NCBI GenBank assembly: GCA_016928815.1
Contig: JAFGJZ010000081.1
Span: forward strand, 1 to 55,805
Reading direction: 5' to 3'
Length of the DNA stretch: 55,805 nucleotides
Source: Spirochaetota bacterium
GTDB taxonomy: Bacteria; Spirochaetota; UBA4802; JAFGJZ01
In this document: in pieces, positions 1 through 8,053 of the stretch
Position numbering within the stretch: the stretch's first letter is position 1
Layout of the letters: each line of letters opens with the position of its first letter
Translations under genes and position numbers: made by a program
The notes under the pieces: model-generated
What the model was told of the DNA's origin: nothing
Databases searched by the model: none
What the model saw: only the letters and a program-made list of their open reading frames with translations

Positions 1-888
1 CAGGAAATTATAACACCTGAAATATATACAAGTGATCCAACCGGGATTGGTAAAGGTATTTTCTATATGATTTTTTATGGAATTAGCTTGGTACTTTCAA
101 TCATTTCATTGCTACTTGGAATAGGAACATGGAAAGAAAGTAGGAATGTTGTTAGATTTATATTTCTTTTACCGCTTTTATTCTGGATGTCAATAATTTC
201 GTGGTCATATATTAATGGGAAATTTTTTACAAATTCAGTCGATTATTATTTAACTACAAATACATTTACATCTCCTGATTATGGTAGTGTGCGTGGACAT
301 GTTAAGCTTGGAGAATATTGGTTATATAGTAGTACTGGAGATAGCGGTGCTTATATGCTATCTTATGGCTTTATTAGTAGCAAATTACCATCTGGAGAAA
401 TTAATGCATATTGGCAAGAAAATAATTTTAAGTCAAAAACAACGAAATATTATTATATATATATGTCAAATTTTGAATTAGTTAAAAACCGATTTAATAA
501 TTATAGCATTCATTTATCTCTTGGTGCTTTAGCTTTGTCAGAGAAAGCCATAAGTCCAGATGTTAAAAAACTTGCTTATAAATACTCGATTGATTTGTCC
601 CCTGAAATATATAAATACGGTAGAAATGATACTCTTTACTATATAGTATTGATTAAAAGTTTCAAAGATAACAAAATTGTTTATAGTATAAATAATAATT
701 ATTATCAGAAAATTGAAGATGTTCCTTTTGAAGAATATACAGGGATACAGAGTATCGAAGTAACGAAGAAGCAGTATAGTTATTTAATTGAAAATGAATA
801 TTTAGATGAAAATGCTCCTGATTTAACTGAAGAGCAACTGGCATATATAAGACAAAACCATCCGGCATCATCTAATAAAAAGAAATAA
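1..888 (+). CDS. Hypothetical membrane protein, probably 5'-truncated by the window edge
   Basis: I do not recognise a family. The reading frame is open from the first base of the window; the first ATG inside it is at 67, where a weak AAAGG lies about 10 bases upstream. The peptide encoded before that ATG (including TSDPTGIGKG) looks protein-like, so the true start is probably outside the window. From residue 67/3 onward there are two hydrophobic segments (near FYGISLVLSIISLLLG and FIFLLPLLFWMSIISW), consistent with membrane anchoring. A long polar domain rich in Tyr, Asn and Lys follows and ends in a Lys-rich tail. The gene is visibly more AT-rich than its neighbours, which may reflect recent acquisition. 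Existence as a coding region is likely; function is unknown. Confidence 0.6.
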   Translation, partial: QEIITPEIYTSDPTGIGKGIFYMIFYGISLVLSIISLLLGIGTWKESRNVVRFIFLLPLLFWMSIISWSYINGKFFTNSVDYYLTTNTFTSPDYGSVRGHVKLGEYWLYSSTGDSGAYMLSYGFISSKLPSGEINAYWQENNFKSKTTKYYYIYMSNFELVKNRFNNYSIHLSLGALALSEKAISPDVKKLAYKYSIDLSPEIYKYGRNDTLYYIVLIKSFKDNKIVYSINNNYYQKIEDVPFEEYTGIQSIEVTKKQYSYLIENEYLDENAPDLTEEQLAYIRQNHPASSNKKK

Positions 889-939
889 TAAAATTTATAA
901 TAGTATGCAATGAATCAAAGAGCAAAACATCATTCCTTG

Positions 940-976
940 TTCATTATTCATTATTAATTGTTCGTTATTAATTGCC
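940..976. repeat. AT-rich low-complexity repeat, copy 1
   Basis: A run of short direct repeats built from ATTCATTATTAATTGTT-type units lies just past the stop codon of the FGE-like gene. A closely related string occurs again at about 2141-2183, directly beyond the LysE gene. Both copies sit at gene 3' ends, which suggests dispersed intergenic repeats rather than coding sequence. Confidence 0.45.
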
Positions 977-979
977 CTC

Positions 980-1885
980 CTAATTCCTCGCAACCCTGAA
1001 ACCGGTATTGTACTGCTGAAATTCTGGATTAATAATGTAACGGAATTCAAGTCCGCAGTACGAAGCACTGTCATACCATCCGCCGCCCCGGAATGTTCTC
1101 TGCTTTCCGGATGATGCTCCGCGGTAATCAGCAACAGGTCCTGACGGATATGCCCCGTACAGATCCCAGCAGAGTTCCCACACGTTCCCGCTCATGTCGT
1201 AAAGACCGAGCTCATTCGGTTTTTTTTCACCGGCGGAATGCGTTCTGTTTCTGTTTCTCTCGACTTCATTCCAGTTCCATTCATCGGAAATATATTTATC
1301 TCCGGAATTGTTATAATACCAGGCATAGTCATCAATGTTACTGCCGGATGTACTTCCGGCAAAAGGCTTATCTTTTTTATCCTCCGCTCCCATTGCAGCC
1401 CACTGCCATTCGGCTTCTGTCGGCAGACGGTATCCGTTTGCCGCCGCATCCGCTGAGACGGAATTCCAGGTTTCATTTTCAGTTACGGGAATATCCTCAA
1501 ATTTCAGCAGAGAAAAATCCACTCCTGCGACAGAATAAACCGGCAGCAGCTTCTCTTTTATACTGAGTTTATTGCAGAATGCAATTGCCATGTACCAGTT
1601 TACATTCTGTACCGGATCAGTTATCCCTCCTGAAAAAGCCGTATCACTTGGATCAGCTCCCATCACATTAAGAAACTGTTCACGGGTAATCTCATGCTCG
1701 GCGATTCTGAAAGCGGAAACACCTGTTGTATTTGCGGAATTTTCATCGCGGTGAAATAATCCGGCAGGTACATAGCGCAGGGTACCTGCAATTGGTGATT
1801 CATAGCCCTGCTCTGATGTTTTCTTACATGAGATCAGCATAGTCTGTAAAAGAAGAACCAAAAAAAGAACTGTATATTTTTTCAT
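980..1885 (-). CDS. SUMF1/FGE-like domain lipoprotein
   Basis: This 301-residue protein begins with a lipoprotein signal peptide (lipobox MLISC, Cys at about residue 20), so it is expected on the periplasmic side of a membrane. The rest is a formylglycine-generating-enzyme-type (SUMF1, C-type-lectin-like) domain. The hallmark blocks are all present: RLPTEAEWQWAA, GLYDMSGNVWELC and FRGGGWYDSASYC, with the terminal GFRVARN. The paired catalytic cysteines of true FGE are not both visible: only one Cys lies in the C-terminal block. It is therefore more likely one of the many non-sulfatase-modifying FGE-like proteins than an active sulfatase maturase, and no sulfatase gene is nearby. It stands alone on the minus strand. 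Confidence 0.85.
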   Translation of the reverse strand: MKKYTVLFLVLLLQTMLISCKKTSEQGYESPIAGTLRYVPAGLFHRDENSANTTGVSAFRIAEHEITREQFLNVMGADPSDTAFSGGITDPVQNVNWYMAIAFCNKLSIKEKLLPVYSVAGVDFSLLKFEDIPVTENETWNSVSADAAANGYRLPTEAEWQWAAMGAEDKKDKPFAGSTSGSNIDDYAWYYNNSGDKYISDEWNWNEVERNRNRTHSAGEKKPNELGLYDMSGNVWELCWDLYGAYPSGPVADYRGASSGKQRTFRGGGWYDSASYCGLEFRYIINPEFQQYNTGFRVARN

Positions 1886-2183
1886 TAAAACTCCCTGTTT
1901 AAATGTATCTGTTTAAGCGGTCAGAATATACCTGAGCTTCCGGATGTTTTTAATGAAACAACCGGATAAAATGATTTTTTATTTTCAGCCGGTTAATTGT
2001 CAATCAGGAAATTCTACATGTGTAACAAGTCAATATGTGTGAAAAAATAAAAGTTTTAAAATGAAAGATTAACTCCATTGCCTTTTAACAAACTCAGCGA
2101 CCTTTGCGTGTTTGCGTGAACTGTTATGTATTTGTGTTGAATATTATTCATTATTCATTTTTCATTGTTCATTATTAATTGTT
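1886..2183. other. Gene-free interval with repeat-like motifs
   Basis: There is no credible gene in this roughly 300-base interval. The right part holds a CCTTTGCGTGTTTGCGTGAA motif (about 2101-2120), a near-tandem of a GCGTG-type unit. It is followed by an AT-rich low-complexity string (2141-2183) matching the one at 940-976. The FGE-like lipoprotein gene starts at the left edge and presumably has its promoter here; I could not define one confidently. Confidence 0.4.
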
Positions 2184-2813
2184 TTAGCTTCCCGAGATAG
2201 CGGACTTCCCGATTTTCAGAGCGAAAAATATCAGCACTGCTCCGAAGAAACCTTCAATCCATTTACTCATTTTTAAATAAGCTTTTTTAAACACAGCGGA
2301 TGAAATGATCAATGACAGAACGACAAACCATAATCCGATAACGGCAACCACTTCTAAACCGTACATCCACTCGATCCACACCGGTGTTGACGGAGACATG
2401 AATTGCGAAAAAATACTCAGAAAAAATATATATGCTTTCGGATTCAGAATGTTGCATAAAAATCCGTTTGTAAAAGCTTTTGAAATACTTTTTACCTGCA
2501 TTTGCTTTTCTTCAGGTGATGAAGTATTTTTTGTTTTTCTGAACAGACTTATGATGGCAGTAATTCCAAGATAAGCAAGGTAACATGCTCCGGATAATTG
2601 AATTATTGTAAATAAAAGACGGTAGTTATTCATTATTACAGTCAGACCAAATATTGAATATGAAGCATGAATCAGTAATGCTGCTGCAATTCCTGCGGCT
2701 GAAGCAATGCCGGCTTTTTTACCAAAACCCAATGAATTCCGGGTAACTATAAAAAAATCAGGACCAGGTGAAATTCCTGCAAGCAGTGCGATCAGAAATA
2801 TTTCCAAAAACAT
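2184..2813 (-). CDS. LysE/RhtB-family amino-acid exporter
   Basis: This 209-residue, very hydrophobic protein has about six membrane segments and the LysE/RhtB signature near the N-terminus: ALLAGISPGPDFFIVTRNSL, where the GPD motif is the family hallmark. A second family block, NGFLCNILNPKAYIFFLSIF, lies mid-protein. Members export amino acids or small amphipathic metabolites in exchange for protons. The start is supported by an AAGGAG ribosome-binding site six bases upstream on the minus strand. The substrate cannot be told from sequence. A second LysE-type gene lies at 17374-17967. Confidence 0.9.
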   Translation of the reverse strand: MFLEIFLIALLAGISPGPDFFIVTRNSLGFGKKAGIASAAGIAAALLIHASYSIFGLTVIMNNYRLLFTIIQLSGACYLAYLGITAIISLFRKTKNTSSPEEKQMQVKSISKAFTNGFLCNILNPKAYIFFLSIFSQFMSPSTPVWIEWMYGLEVVAVIGLWFVVLSLIISSAVFKKAYLKMSKWIEGFFGAVLIFFALKIGKSAISGS

Positions 2814-2924
2814 ATGGTCTCCTTAACAGGCTTTTAATATAAATTTTTTCCGGTTCAGTAAATGCAGCCTCTATAACCTGAGATAATTCAGGTATTTGAC
2901 TGTAATTCATATTCCTTTGCAGGA

Positions 2925-3323
2925 TCAGTTCCAGAAATCAGAGGCTATCTCGATAAGATTGCCTTCAGGATCAGCAATCATTGCAGAACGCATTTTCCAC
3001 GGTTCATTTCTCGGAGCATATACCGATTTACCGCCGGATGAAAGGATTTTACTATAGGTTTCATCGACATTTTCAGGATTCCCGACATTTACCGCAAGCT
3101 CAAAGGTGCCGTTTAGTCCTTCAGTATATGAAGGTGTCTGTCCGAGCAGATCCGGAAGATTCTTCCTTTCATACATTGCAAACCTTATTCCTTCATGTTT
3201 GAATTCCGCATAAGGACCAATTCCATCCCAGTCAATGTCAATTCCTATAACTTTGTTATAAAAATTCACCATTTTCCGCAGATCAGATACAAAAATTCCT
3301 ATCACATCAAACTTTATTTTCAT
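2925..3323 (-). CDS. VOC (glyoxalase/bleomycin-resistance fold) family protein
   Basis: A 132-residue single-domain protein with the two beta-alpha-beta-beta-beta halves of the VOC superfamily. The N-terminal half carries IGIFVSDLRKMVNFYNKVIG and the C-terminal half carries MIADPEGNLIEIAS, the usual terminal strand with a conserved Glu. No His occupies the first metal-ligand position, so metal-dependent glyoxalase activity is doubtful. Family members include lyases, isomerases, dioxygenases and drug-binding proteins, and the substrate is not predictable here. It is a single gene between the LysE exporter and the Cys-rich small protein, all on the minus strand. Confidence 0.85.
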   Translation of the reverse strand: MKIKFDVIGIFVSDLRKMVNFYNKVIGIDIDWDGIGPYAEFKHEGIRFAMYERKNLPDLLGQTPSYTEGLNGTFELAVNVGNPENVDETYSKILSSGGKSVYAPRNEPWKMRSAMIADPEGNLIEIASDFWN

Positions 3324-3451
3324 TACTGAAACGCCGCCATATCATAATTATTCATTTAACTGATTCTGATATCATATTATTTATAATCACATCTGTCCTT
3401 AAAATTCATTCTGTTTAAAAGAGATCACAAAATTACCTTTCGCAGATACCC

Positions 3452-3688
3452 TTAAACTGAATAACCATACTGTTTAGCAATTTCATCCAAAGATTTGGTT
3501 GAATTAGGAAGCAGATCCGGAGGACATTTTCCAAACTTCTGACTAACCTGCCATCTCTTGCACATTAATCGTCCTTCTATTCCGGCTTTGCAGTATTTTT
3601 CCTGATATGTTTTCGTTGTAAACTCCTTTCCTTGAAGTAGTCCGGCAAAAATGGGACACTTTTCAGTGCTGGGACAAAAATCATTCAT
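3452..3688 (-). CDS. Small cysteine-rich protein of unknown function
   Basis: This 78-residue soluble protein has an N-terminal CPSTEKCPIF block and further Cys residues at KYCKAG and LMCKRW, giving four Cys in the first half. That arrangement could bind a metal or an Fe-S cluster. The C-terminal half (LLPNSTKSLDEIAKQYGYSV) looks like a short helix. An AGAGG Shine-Dalgarno precedes the ATG. I recall similar short Cys proteins annotated as hypothetical in anaerobes and spirochaetes, but no function is established. It lies directly upstream of, and divergent from, the sugar operon. Confidence 0.7.
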   Translation of the reverse strand: MNDFCPSTEKCPIFAGLLQGKEFTTKTYQEKYCKAGIEGRLMCKRWQVSQKFGKCPPDLLPNSTKSLDEIAKQYGYSV

Positions 3689-3833
3689 AAAATTACCTCT
3701 AATATTTTGTATTTAATTAAAATATTAAACTTCTTATAATTCAAACTTTAGCAGTCTGTATTGAAAAAGTCAATTATATAATTGATCACTAATTTTATTG
3801 AAAAAGGAGAAAAAAAAGAATTTAACTTAAAAT

Positions 3834-3845
3834 TGAAACGTTTCA
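3834..3845. promoter_or_regulatory. LacI-family operator O1 upstream of the kinase promoter
   Basis: Perfect 12-base palindrome TGAAACGTTTCA with the central CG typical of LacI-family operators, placed about ten bases upstream of the predicted -35 box. The same core recurs at 4026-4037, 10401-10412 and 13222-13233, and with one mismatch at 10518-10531. All copies lie in front of sugar-locus genes. Confidence 0.8.
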
Positions 3846-3854
3846 TTTTTTTTC

Positions 3855-3883
3855 TTGACAGAATCCTGATTTTTATCTCTATA
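3855..3883 (+). promoter_or_regulatory. Predicted sigma-70-type promoter of the catabolic operon
   Basis: A consensus TTGACA (-35) at 3855-3860 is followed after 17 bases by TCTATA (3878-3883), overlapping further TATA-like sequence. Transcription would begin near 3890 and give a leader of about 160 bases that contains the second operator. Confidence 0.55.
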
Positions 3884-4020
3884 TATTTATTAGGCATCTG
3901 AATTTACAAAAAGATTCAAAATACAAATATTTTAAGCATTTACATGAAAGTTATAAAACTGATTCCGGAAAAAAGTCATAATGTGTACCGGTAATTCATA
4001 AAAAATTTATAAGGAGTAAC

Positions 4021-4042
4021 TTAATTGAAACGTTTCAATTAA
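4021..4042. promoter_or_regulatory. LacI-family operator O2, a perfect 22-base palindrome in the leader
   Basis: The core TTGAAACGTTTCAA is extended on both sides into a perfect 22-base inverted repeat. It lies between a good Shine-Dalgarno sequence (AAGGAG, 4011-4016) and the kinase ATG at 4053. Bound repressor would act as a roadblock. In RNA the palindrome can fold into a hairpin that brings the Shine-Dalgarno to an effective spacing of about 14 bases. Confidence 0.8.
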
Positions 4043-4052
4043 TAAAACCAAA

Positions 4053-5582
4053 ATGTCAAAATTTCTGCTTGGAATCGATATCGGAACATCAGCCTGTAAA
4101 GCTGCAGTATTTGATACAGACGGTACGCTCATCGGATCATCGTCTGCAGACTATAAAGTGTATTACCCGGAACCGGGCTATGCCGAACAAAATCCGGAAG
4201 AATGGTGGGAGGCTGTCTGCATTGCCATTAAAAAGACTATTAAAAATTCAGGGATTTCACCGGAAATGATTGCAGCCGTGGGTGTCGACGGTCAAAGCTG
4301 GTCTGCAATTCCCGTTGCTGAAGACGGAAGAATTCTCCATAATACACCTATCTGGATGGACACCCGTTCCGACTCAATATGCGACAGCATAATCCGGAAG
4401 CATGGAAATGAAGTTTTCTTCAACCTGTGCGGAAATTCATTCAAACCGTCATATACAACACCCAAAATACTGTGGTTTAAAAAAAACAAGCCTGATGTTT
4501 ATAAAAATGCACATAAGTTTCTTCAGAGCAACAGTTATATTATTTACCGTCTAACAGGAAAATTTTCCCAGGACAAATCGCAGGGATACGGACTTCATTT
4601 CTTCGACATGAAAAACGGAACATGGTCGGAGAAAACCGCCGACCTGCTCGAAATAGATCTCGATAAAATGCCGGAAATATACGGCTGCTCCCAGATAGTA
4701 GCGGAGGTTACCTCCGAAGCAGCTGAAGCATCAGGTCTCATTGCCGGCATTCCGGTTGTAGCCGGAGGTCTTGATGCATGCTGCGGAACATTAGGCGCGG
4801 GAGTAATCAACCCGGGACAGACCCAGGAACAGGGAGGACAGGCCGGCGGCATGAGCATCTGCATCGACTCTGCGCTTTCAGATCCTTCTCTGATTTTAAG
4901 CTGCCATGTTATAGATGACAGATGGCTTCTCCAGGGAGGAACAGTCGGAGGCGGAGGCAGCATCAGGTGGCTGAAGGATATTCTTTATTCTGATGCCGGG
5001 GAAAAAGTTTCCGATTCGGAACTTTTCAGAAAAATGTCAGCACTTGGCGAAACGGTACCCGCAGGTTCGGAGGGTCTTGTTTTTCTGCCCTATATGGCCG
5101 GTGAAAGATCCCCGATCTGGGATCCTAAAGCAAAAGGCGTTTTCTTCGGACTTGGATTTGATAAAAAGCCGGCACATTTAATAAGATCCGTCTTTGAAGG
5201 TACGGCATTCGCACTGAGGCACAACATTGAAACTGCGGCAAACTCCGGAGTACATGTCTCAAAAATGAACGCAATGGGAGGTGCCGCCAACAGCGGCATC
5301 TGGACACAGATCAAGTGCAATGTCACAGGAATTCCAATTGCGGTACCTGCTTCCGATACGGCAACGACTCTCGGAGCGGCAATGCTTGCCGGAACCGGAT
5401 GCGGTCTTTTTAAAAATTTTTCATCTGCTGTAGACAGTTGTGTCCGGATAACCCGGGAACATGTTCCTGACAGCGGCATTTATCAGCGGTACGAGGAATT
5501 CTATGAAATATACAAGGAGTTATATGTTCAACTGGCTCCATTAATGGCAAAAACAGATAAATTAATACATAAAGGATTTTAA
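4053..5582 (+). CDS. FGGY-family carbohydrate kinase (xylulokinase-like; possible ketohexose kinase)
   Basis: This 509-residue cytosolic kinase transfers phosphate from ATP to a sugar, and its length is normal for the FGGY family. The N-terminal phosphate-binding motif GIDIGTSACKAAVFD is at residues 7-21, the substrate-domain block GVDGQSWSAIPV near 80, the presumed catalytic Asp in GGLDACCGTLGAG near 240, and the C-terminal FGGY-type block MGGAANSGIWTQIKC near 407. The closest named subfamily by eye is xylulokinase, but its neighbours are GatD- and GatZ-like, so a ketohexose such as tagatose is at least as plausible. It is the first gene of the operon, two bases before the dehydrogenase ATG region, under two LacI operators. 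The only Shine-Dalgarno is 36 bases upstream, across the palindrome. Confidence 0.9.
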   Translation: MSKFLLGIDIGTSACKAAVFDTDGTLIGSSSADYKVYYPEPGYAEQNPEEWWEAVCIAIKKTIKNSGISPEMIAAVGVDGQSWSAIPVAEDGRILHNTPIWMDTRSDSICDSIIRKHGNEVFFNLCGNSFKPSYTTPKILWFKKNKPDVYKNAHKFLQSNSYIIYRLTGKFSQDKSQGYGLHFFDMKNGTWSEKTADLLEIDLDKMPEIYGCSQIVAEVTSEAAEASGLIAGIPVVAGGLDACCGTLGAGVINPGQTQEQGGQAGGMSICIDSALSDPSLILSCHVIDDRWLLQGGTVGGGGSIRWLKDILYSDAGEKVSDSELFRKMSALGETVPAGSEGLVFLPYMAGERSPIWDPKAKGVFFGLGFDKKPAHLIRSVFEGTAFALRHNIETAANSGVHVSKMNAMGGAANSGIWTQIKCNVTGIPIAVPASDTATTLGAAMLAGTGCGLFKNFSSAVDSCVRITREHVPDSGIYQRYEEFYEIYKELYVQLAPLMAKTDKLIHKGF

Positions 5583-5584
5583 AA

Positions 5585-6628
5585 ATGAAAGCTGCCGTTT
5601 TACATAACAGCCGGGACATCAGATGTGATGTTGTTGAAAATCCGGTTATAAATGAAGATGAAATTCTTGTAAAGGTTAAGGCAGCCGGAATCTGCGGATC
5701 TGATATTCCGCGCGTTCTCGGCAATGCCGCACATTCATATCCCGTAATTCTGGGACATGAGTTTTCAGGAGAGGTTACTTCTGTCGGTTCTAAGGTAAAT
5801 AATTTCTCCATCGGCGATAGAATCGCAGGAGTTCCACTGGTACCATGCATGAAATGTGATGACTGTCAGAATGGAAACTACTCTCAGTGCGGATATTACA
5901 GCTTCATAGGTTCCCGTCAGCAGGGTGCATTCGCTGAATACATTAAATTAAACAGCCGGCAGGCGGTTAAATTCGACAAATCCGTTTCATTTGAAGTAGG
6001 TGCTTTCTTTGAGCCTGCAACAGTTGCGCTTCACGGACTGATGAGAGTTGACTACAAAGGAGGCGGAAATGTCGCTATACTCGGCGGCGGCACTATAGGA
6101 CTTTTCTGTGCACAATGGGCCCGTATTTTCGGAGCAGCCACGGTAACGGTTTTTGATGTTGACAATGACAGGCTGGAACTTGTCAAGGAAACCGGTGCCG
6201 ATTTTACGGTAAATACCGGAAGTCCGGATTTCAGGGAAAAAGCATTCAGTCAGATTAATGCGGCAGGTTTCGATTATGTCTATGAAACAGCGGGCGTTGA
6301 TGCCACAATGAAAATTGCTTTTGAAATTGCGGGTAAAAAGTCAAATGTCTGTTTCATAGGAACATCACCGCGCGATCTCACTTTTCCGCATCAGCTGTTC
6401 GAGCTCATGAACAGAAAGGAATTTATTCTGACAGGTTCATGGATGTCATACAGCGCCCCCTTCCCCGGCCGGGAATGGACTTTAACAGGACAGTATTTTG
6501 CGGACGGCAGACTTAAATTCAATGAGAAACTTATTTATAAAAAATATTCCATTGACGATGTCCGTGACGCTTTCGCGGAATTTGAAACACCGGGTAAAGT
6601 TAAAGGCAAGATACTGCTTGTTTTTTAA
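5585..6628 (+). CDS. Zinc-dependent medium-chain dehydrogenase, galactitol-1-phosphate/polyol dehydrogenase-like (GatD-like)
   Basis: This 347-residue MDR-family enzyme oxidises a polyol carbon to a ketone with NAD(P)+. Visible hallmarks are the catalytic-zinc Cys in GICGSDIPR (about residue 38), GHEFSGEV with the second ligand region (about 58), the structural-zinc cluster CMKCDDCQNGNYSQC (about 84-100) and the Rossmann motif GGGTIGL (about 167). The blocks CGSDIPR, YSFIGSRQQGAFAEYI and LTGSWMSYSAPFPGREW closely resemble E. coli GatD as I remember it, so galactitol 1-phosphate or a free hexitol is the likely substrate class. With an ABC importer rather than a PTS, the substrate would enter unphosphorylated. 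The gene begins two bases after the kinase stop, which implies translational coupling. Confidence 0.9.
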   Translation: MKAAVLHNSRDIRCDVVENPVINEDEILVKVKAAGICGSDIPRVLGNAAHSYPVILGHEFSGEVTSVGSKVNNFSIGDRIAGVPLVPCMKCDDCQNGNYSQCGYYSFIGSRQQGAFAEYIKLNSRQAVKFDKSVSFEVGAFFEPATVALHGLMRVDYKGGGNVAILGGGTIGLFCAQWARIFGAATVTVFDVDNDRLELVKETGADFTVNTGSPDFREKAFSQINAAGFDYVYETAGVDATMKIAFEIAGKKSNVCFIGTSPRDLTFPHQLFELMNRKEFILTGSWMSYSAPFPGREWTLTGQYFADGRLKFNEKLIYKKYSIDDVRDAFAEFETPGKVKGKILLVF

Positions 6629-6655
6629 AAAAGAAAAATTCACAGAGGTATGGTT

Positions 6656-8002
6656 TTGATTATAAATAATCCCATTAAAAAAATAGTATCGGATCAAAAA
6701 AACGGAATCTTCCGCGGAATTTACTCCGCATGTACTGCAAACGATCTGGTAATTGAAGCAGTACTTAACCGTGTGATTGATACGGAAGATTATGTGCTTA
6801 TTGAAGCAACAGCAAATCAGGTTAATCAGTTCGGCGGATATACCGGTATGGTTCCTGCGGATTTCAGGAATTTTGTATTTTCAATTGCCGCCGGAACCGG
6901 GTTTCCCAAGGAACGAATTCTTCTCGGCGGCGATCACCTCGGTCCGCTGACCTGGAAAAATGAAAAAGCGGAAACAGCCATGGAGAAATCAGCGGAACTT
7001 ATCAGACAGTATGTGCATGCCGGATTTTCGAAAATCCACATTGATACAAGCATGCATCTCGGAGATGATGTTAAAACGGAAAAACTTAAAACATCGGTCA
7101 TAGCCCGGCGTGCGGCATTTCTGTGCAATATCGCCGAACAGGCATTTAATGAAATTAAAGATCAGAATAGAACACTGATGCGGCCGGTTTATGTAATCGG
7201 AAGCGAAGTACCTGTTCCCGGCGGAAGTCAGGACGAAGAGGAAACACTTGAAATTACAAAACCGTCCGATCTTGAGGATACAATTGAAACGTTTAAAAAA
7301 GAATTCCTTTCCCTGAATCTTCAGGAAGCATGGGATAACATCATTGCGGTTGTAGTTCAGCCCGGAGTTGAATTCGGTGATGAAACAATTCATGAATACA
7401 GCCGTGCTGATGCTGTAGAACTGATTCAGTGCCTGAAAAAGTATCCCGGACTGGTCTTTGAAGGACATTCAACAGATTACCAGACTGCAGATGCCCTCCG
7501 TAAAATGGTTGAAGACGGTATCGCAATATTAAAAGTCGGACCGGCTTTGACATTTGCTCTTAGAGAAGCCCTCTATGCCCTGAACAGCATTGAAAACGAA
7601 ATTTTCCGCTTCAATCCAGAGATAGAACTCTCGAATTTCACGGGAATACTTGATGATGTAATGGCAAAACATCCGGAAAACTGGAAAAATCATTATCACG
7701 GAGCACCTGCAAAAATACGTCTATCACGGAAATTCAGCCTTTCAGACAGATGCAGATACTATCTCCCAATGAAGGAAGTAAAGGATTCTCTCTCTATTAT
7801 GCTGAGTAATCTTAAAAGTACAAGTATTCCGTTAACGCTTCTCAGTGAATACATGCCTCTGCAGTATAATAAAATCAGATACGGCCTGCTTACCAGCACT
7901 CCGGAAGATCTGATCAGGGACAGAATTATTAATTACATAGATGACTATCTGTATGCAACAGATCCTGAAATGAAAATGAATCGTTTCGGCTGTTCAAAAT
8001 AG
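6656..8002 (+). CDS. GatZ/KbaZ-like protein (tagatose-bisphosphate aldolase 'non-catalytic subunit' family; possible sugar-phosphate C4 epimerase)
   Basis: A roughly 449-residue TIM-barrel protein of the PF08013 family. It aligns by eye with E. coli KbaZ/GatZ across its length: IEATANQVNQFGGYTGM, GGDHLGP, VIGSEVPVPGG, VVQPGVEFGD, EGHSTDYQTADALR and LKVGPALTFALREAL. E. coli GatZ is described as a stabilising partner of the GatY aldolase, yet no GatY-type gene is present here. Stand-alone family members have been linked to C4 epimerisation of tagatose 6-phosphate, which would suit this locus. The ATG at 6650 is only two bases from AGAGG, so TTG at 6656, with normal spacing, is the better start. 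It is the third gene of the operon. Confidence 0.88.
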   Translation: MIINNPIKKIVSDQKNGIFRGIYSACTANDLVIEAVLNRVIDTEDYVLIEATANQVNQFGGYTGMVPADFRNFVFSIAAGTGFPKERILLGGDHLGPLTWKNEKAETAMEKSAELIRQYVHAGFSKIHIDTSMHLGDDVKTEKLKTSVIARRAAFLCNIAEQAFNEIKDQNRTLMRPVYVIGSEVPVPGGSQDEEETLEITKPSDLEDTIETFKKEFLSLNLQEAWDNIIAVVVQPGVEFGDETIHEYSRADAVELIQCLKKYPGLVFEGHSTDYQTADALRKMVEDGIAILKVGPALTFALREALYALNSIENEIFRFNPEIELSNFTGILDDVMAKHPENWKNHYHGAPAKIRLSRKFSLSDRCRYYLPMKEVKDSLSIMLSNLKSTSIPLTLLSEYMPLQYNKIRYGLLTSTPEDLIRDRIINYIDDYLYATDPEMKMNRFGCSK

Positions 8003-8053
8003 AAAAATATTTTACGGATGCATATCCGGCAATATAATAAAAAGGAGAAAAAA

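Larger units (their letters stand above)
3689..4052. promoter_or_regulatory. Control region of the sugar catabolic operon
   Basis: This 364-base gene-free stretch separates the divergent Cys-rich gene from the FGGY kinase. Its distal part is featureless AT-rich DNA. The proximal part holds a LacI-type operator (3834-3845), a TTGACA-N17-TCTATA promoter (3855-3883) and a second operator (4021-4042) inside the transcribed leader. The operator centres are about 192 bases apart, compatible with repressor-mediated looping. Confidence 0.7.

Noticed and set aside
1093..1566. Long plus-strand frame (157 codons) opposite the FGE-like gene
   Set aside because: It is antisense to a well-supported lipoprotein with a full domain signature, has no ribosome-binding site, and its peptide is rich in Arg, His and Ser, as expected for the reverse of a coding strand.
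3834..3845. Reading the palindromes as CcpA/cre catabolite sites
   Set aside because: They resemble cre in the central CG, but all copies are confined to one locus that encodes its own LacI regulator, so a dedicated operator is simpler.
5090..5850. Two overlapping minus-strand frames opposite the kinase and dehydrogenase
   Set aside because: Both oppose clear enzyme genes and show low-complexity, Pro- and Ser-rich peptides with no family resemblance.
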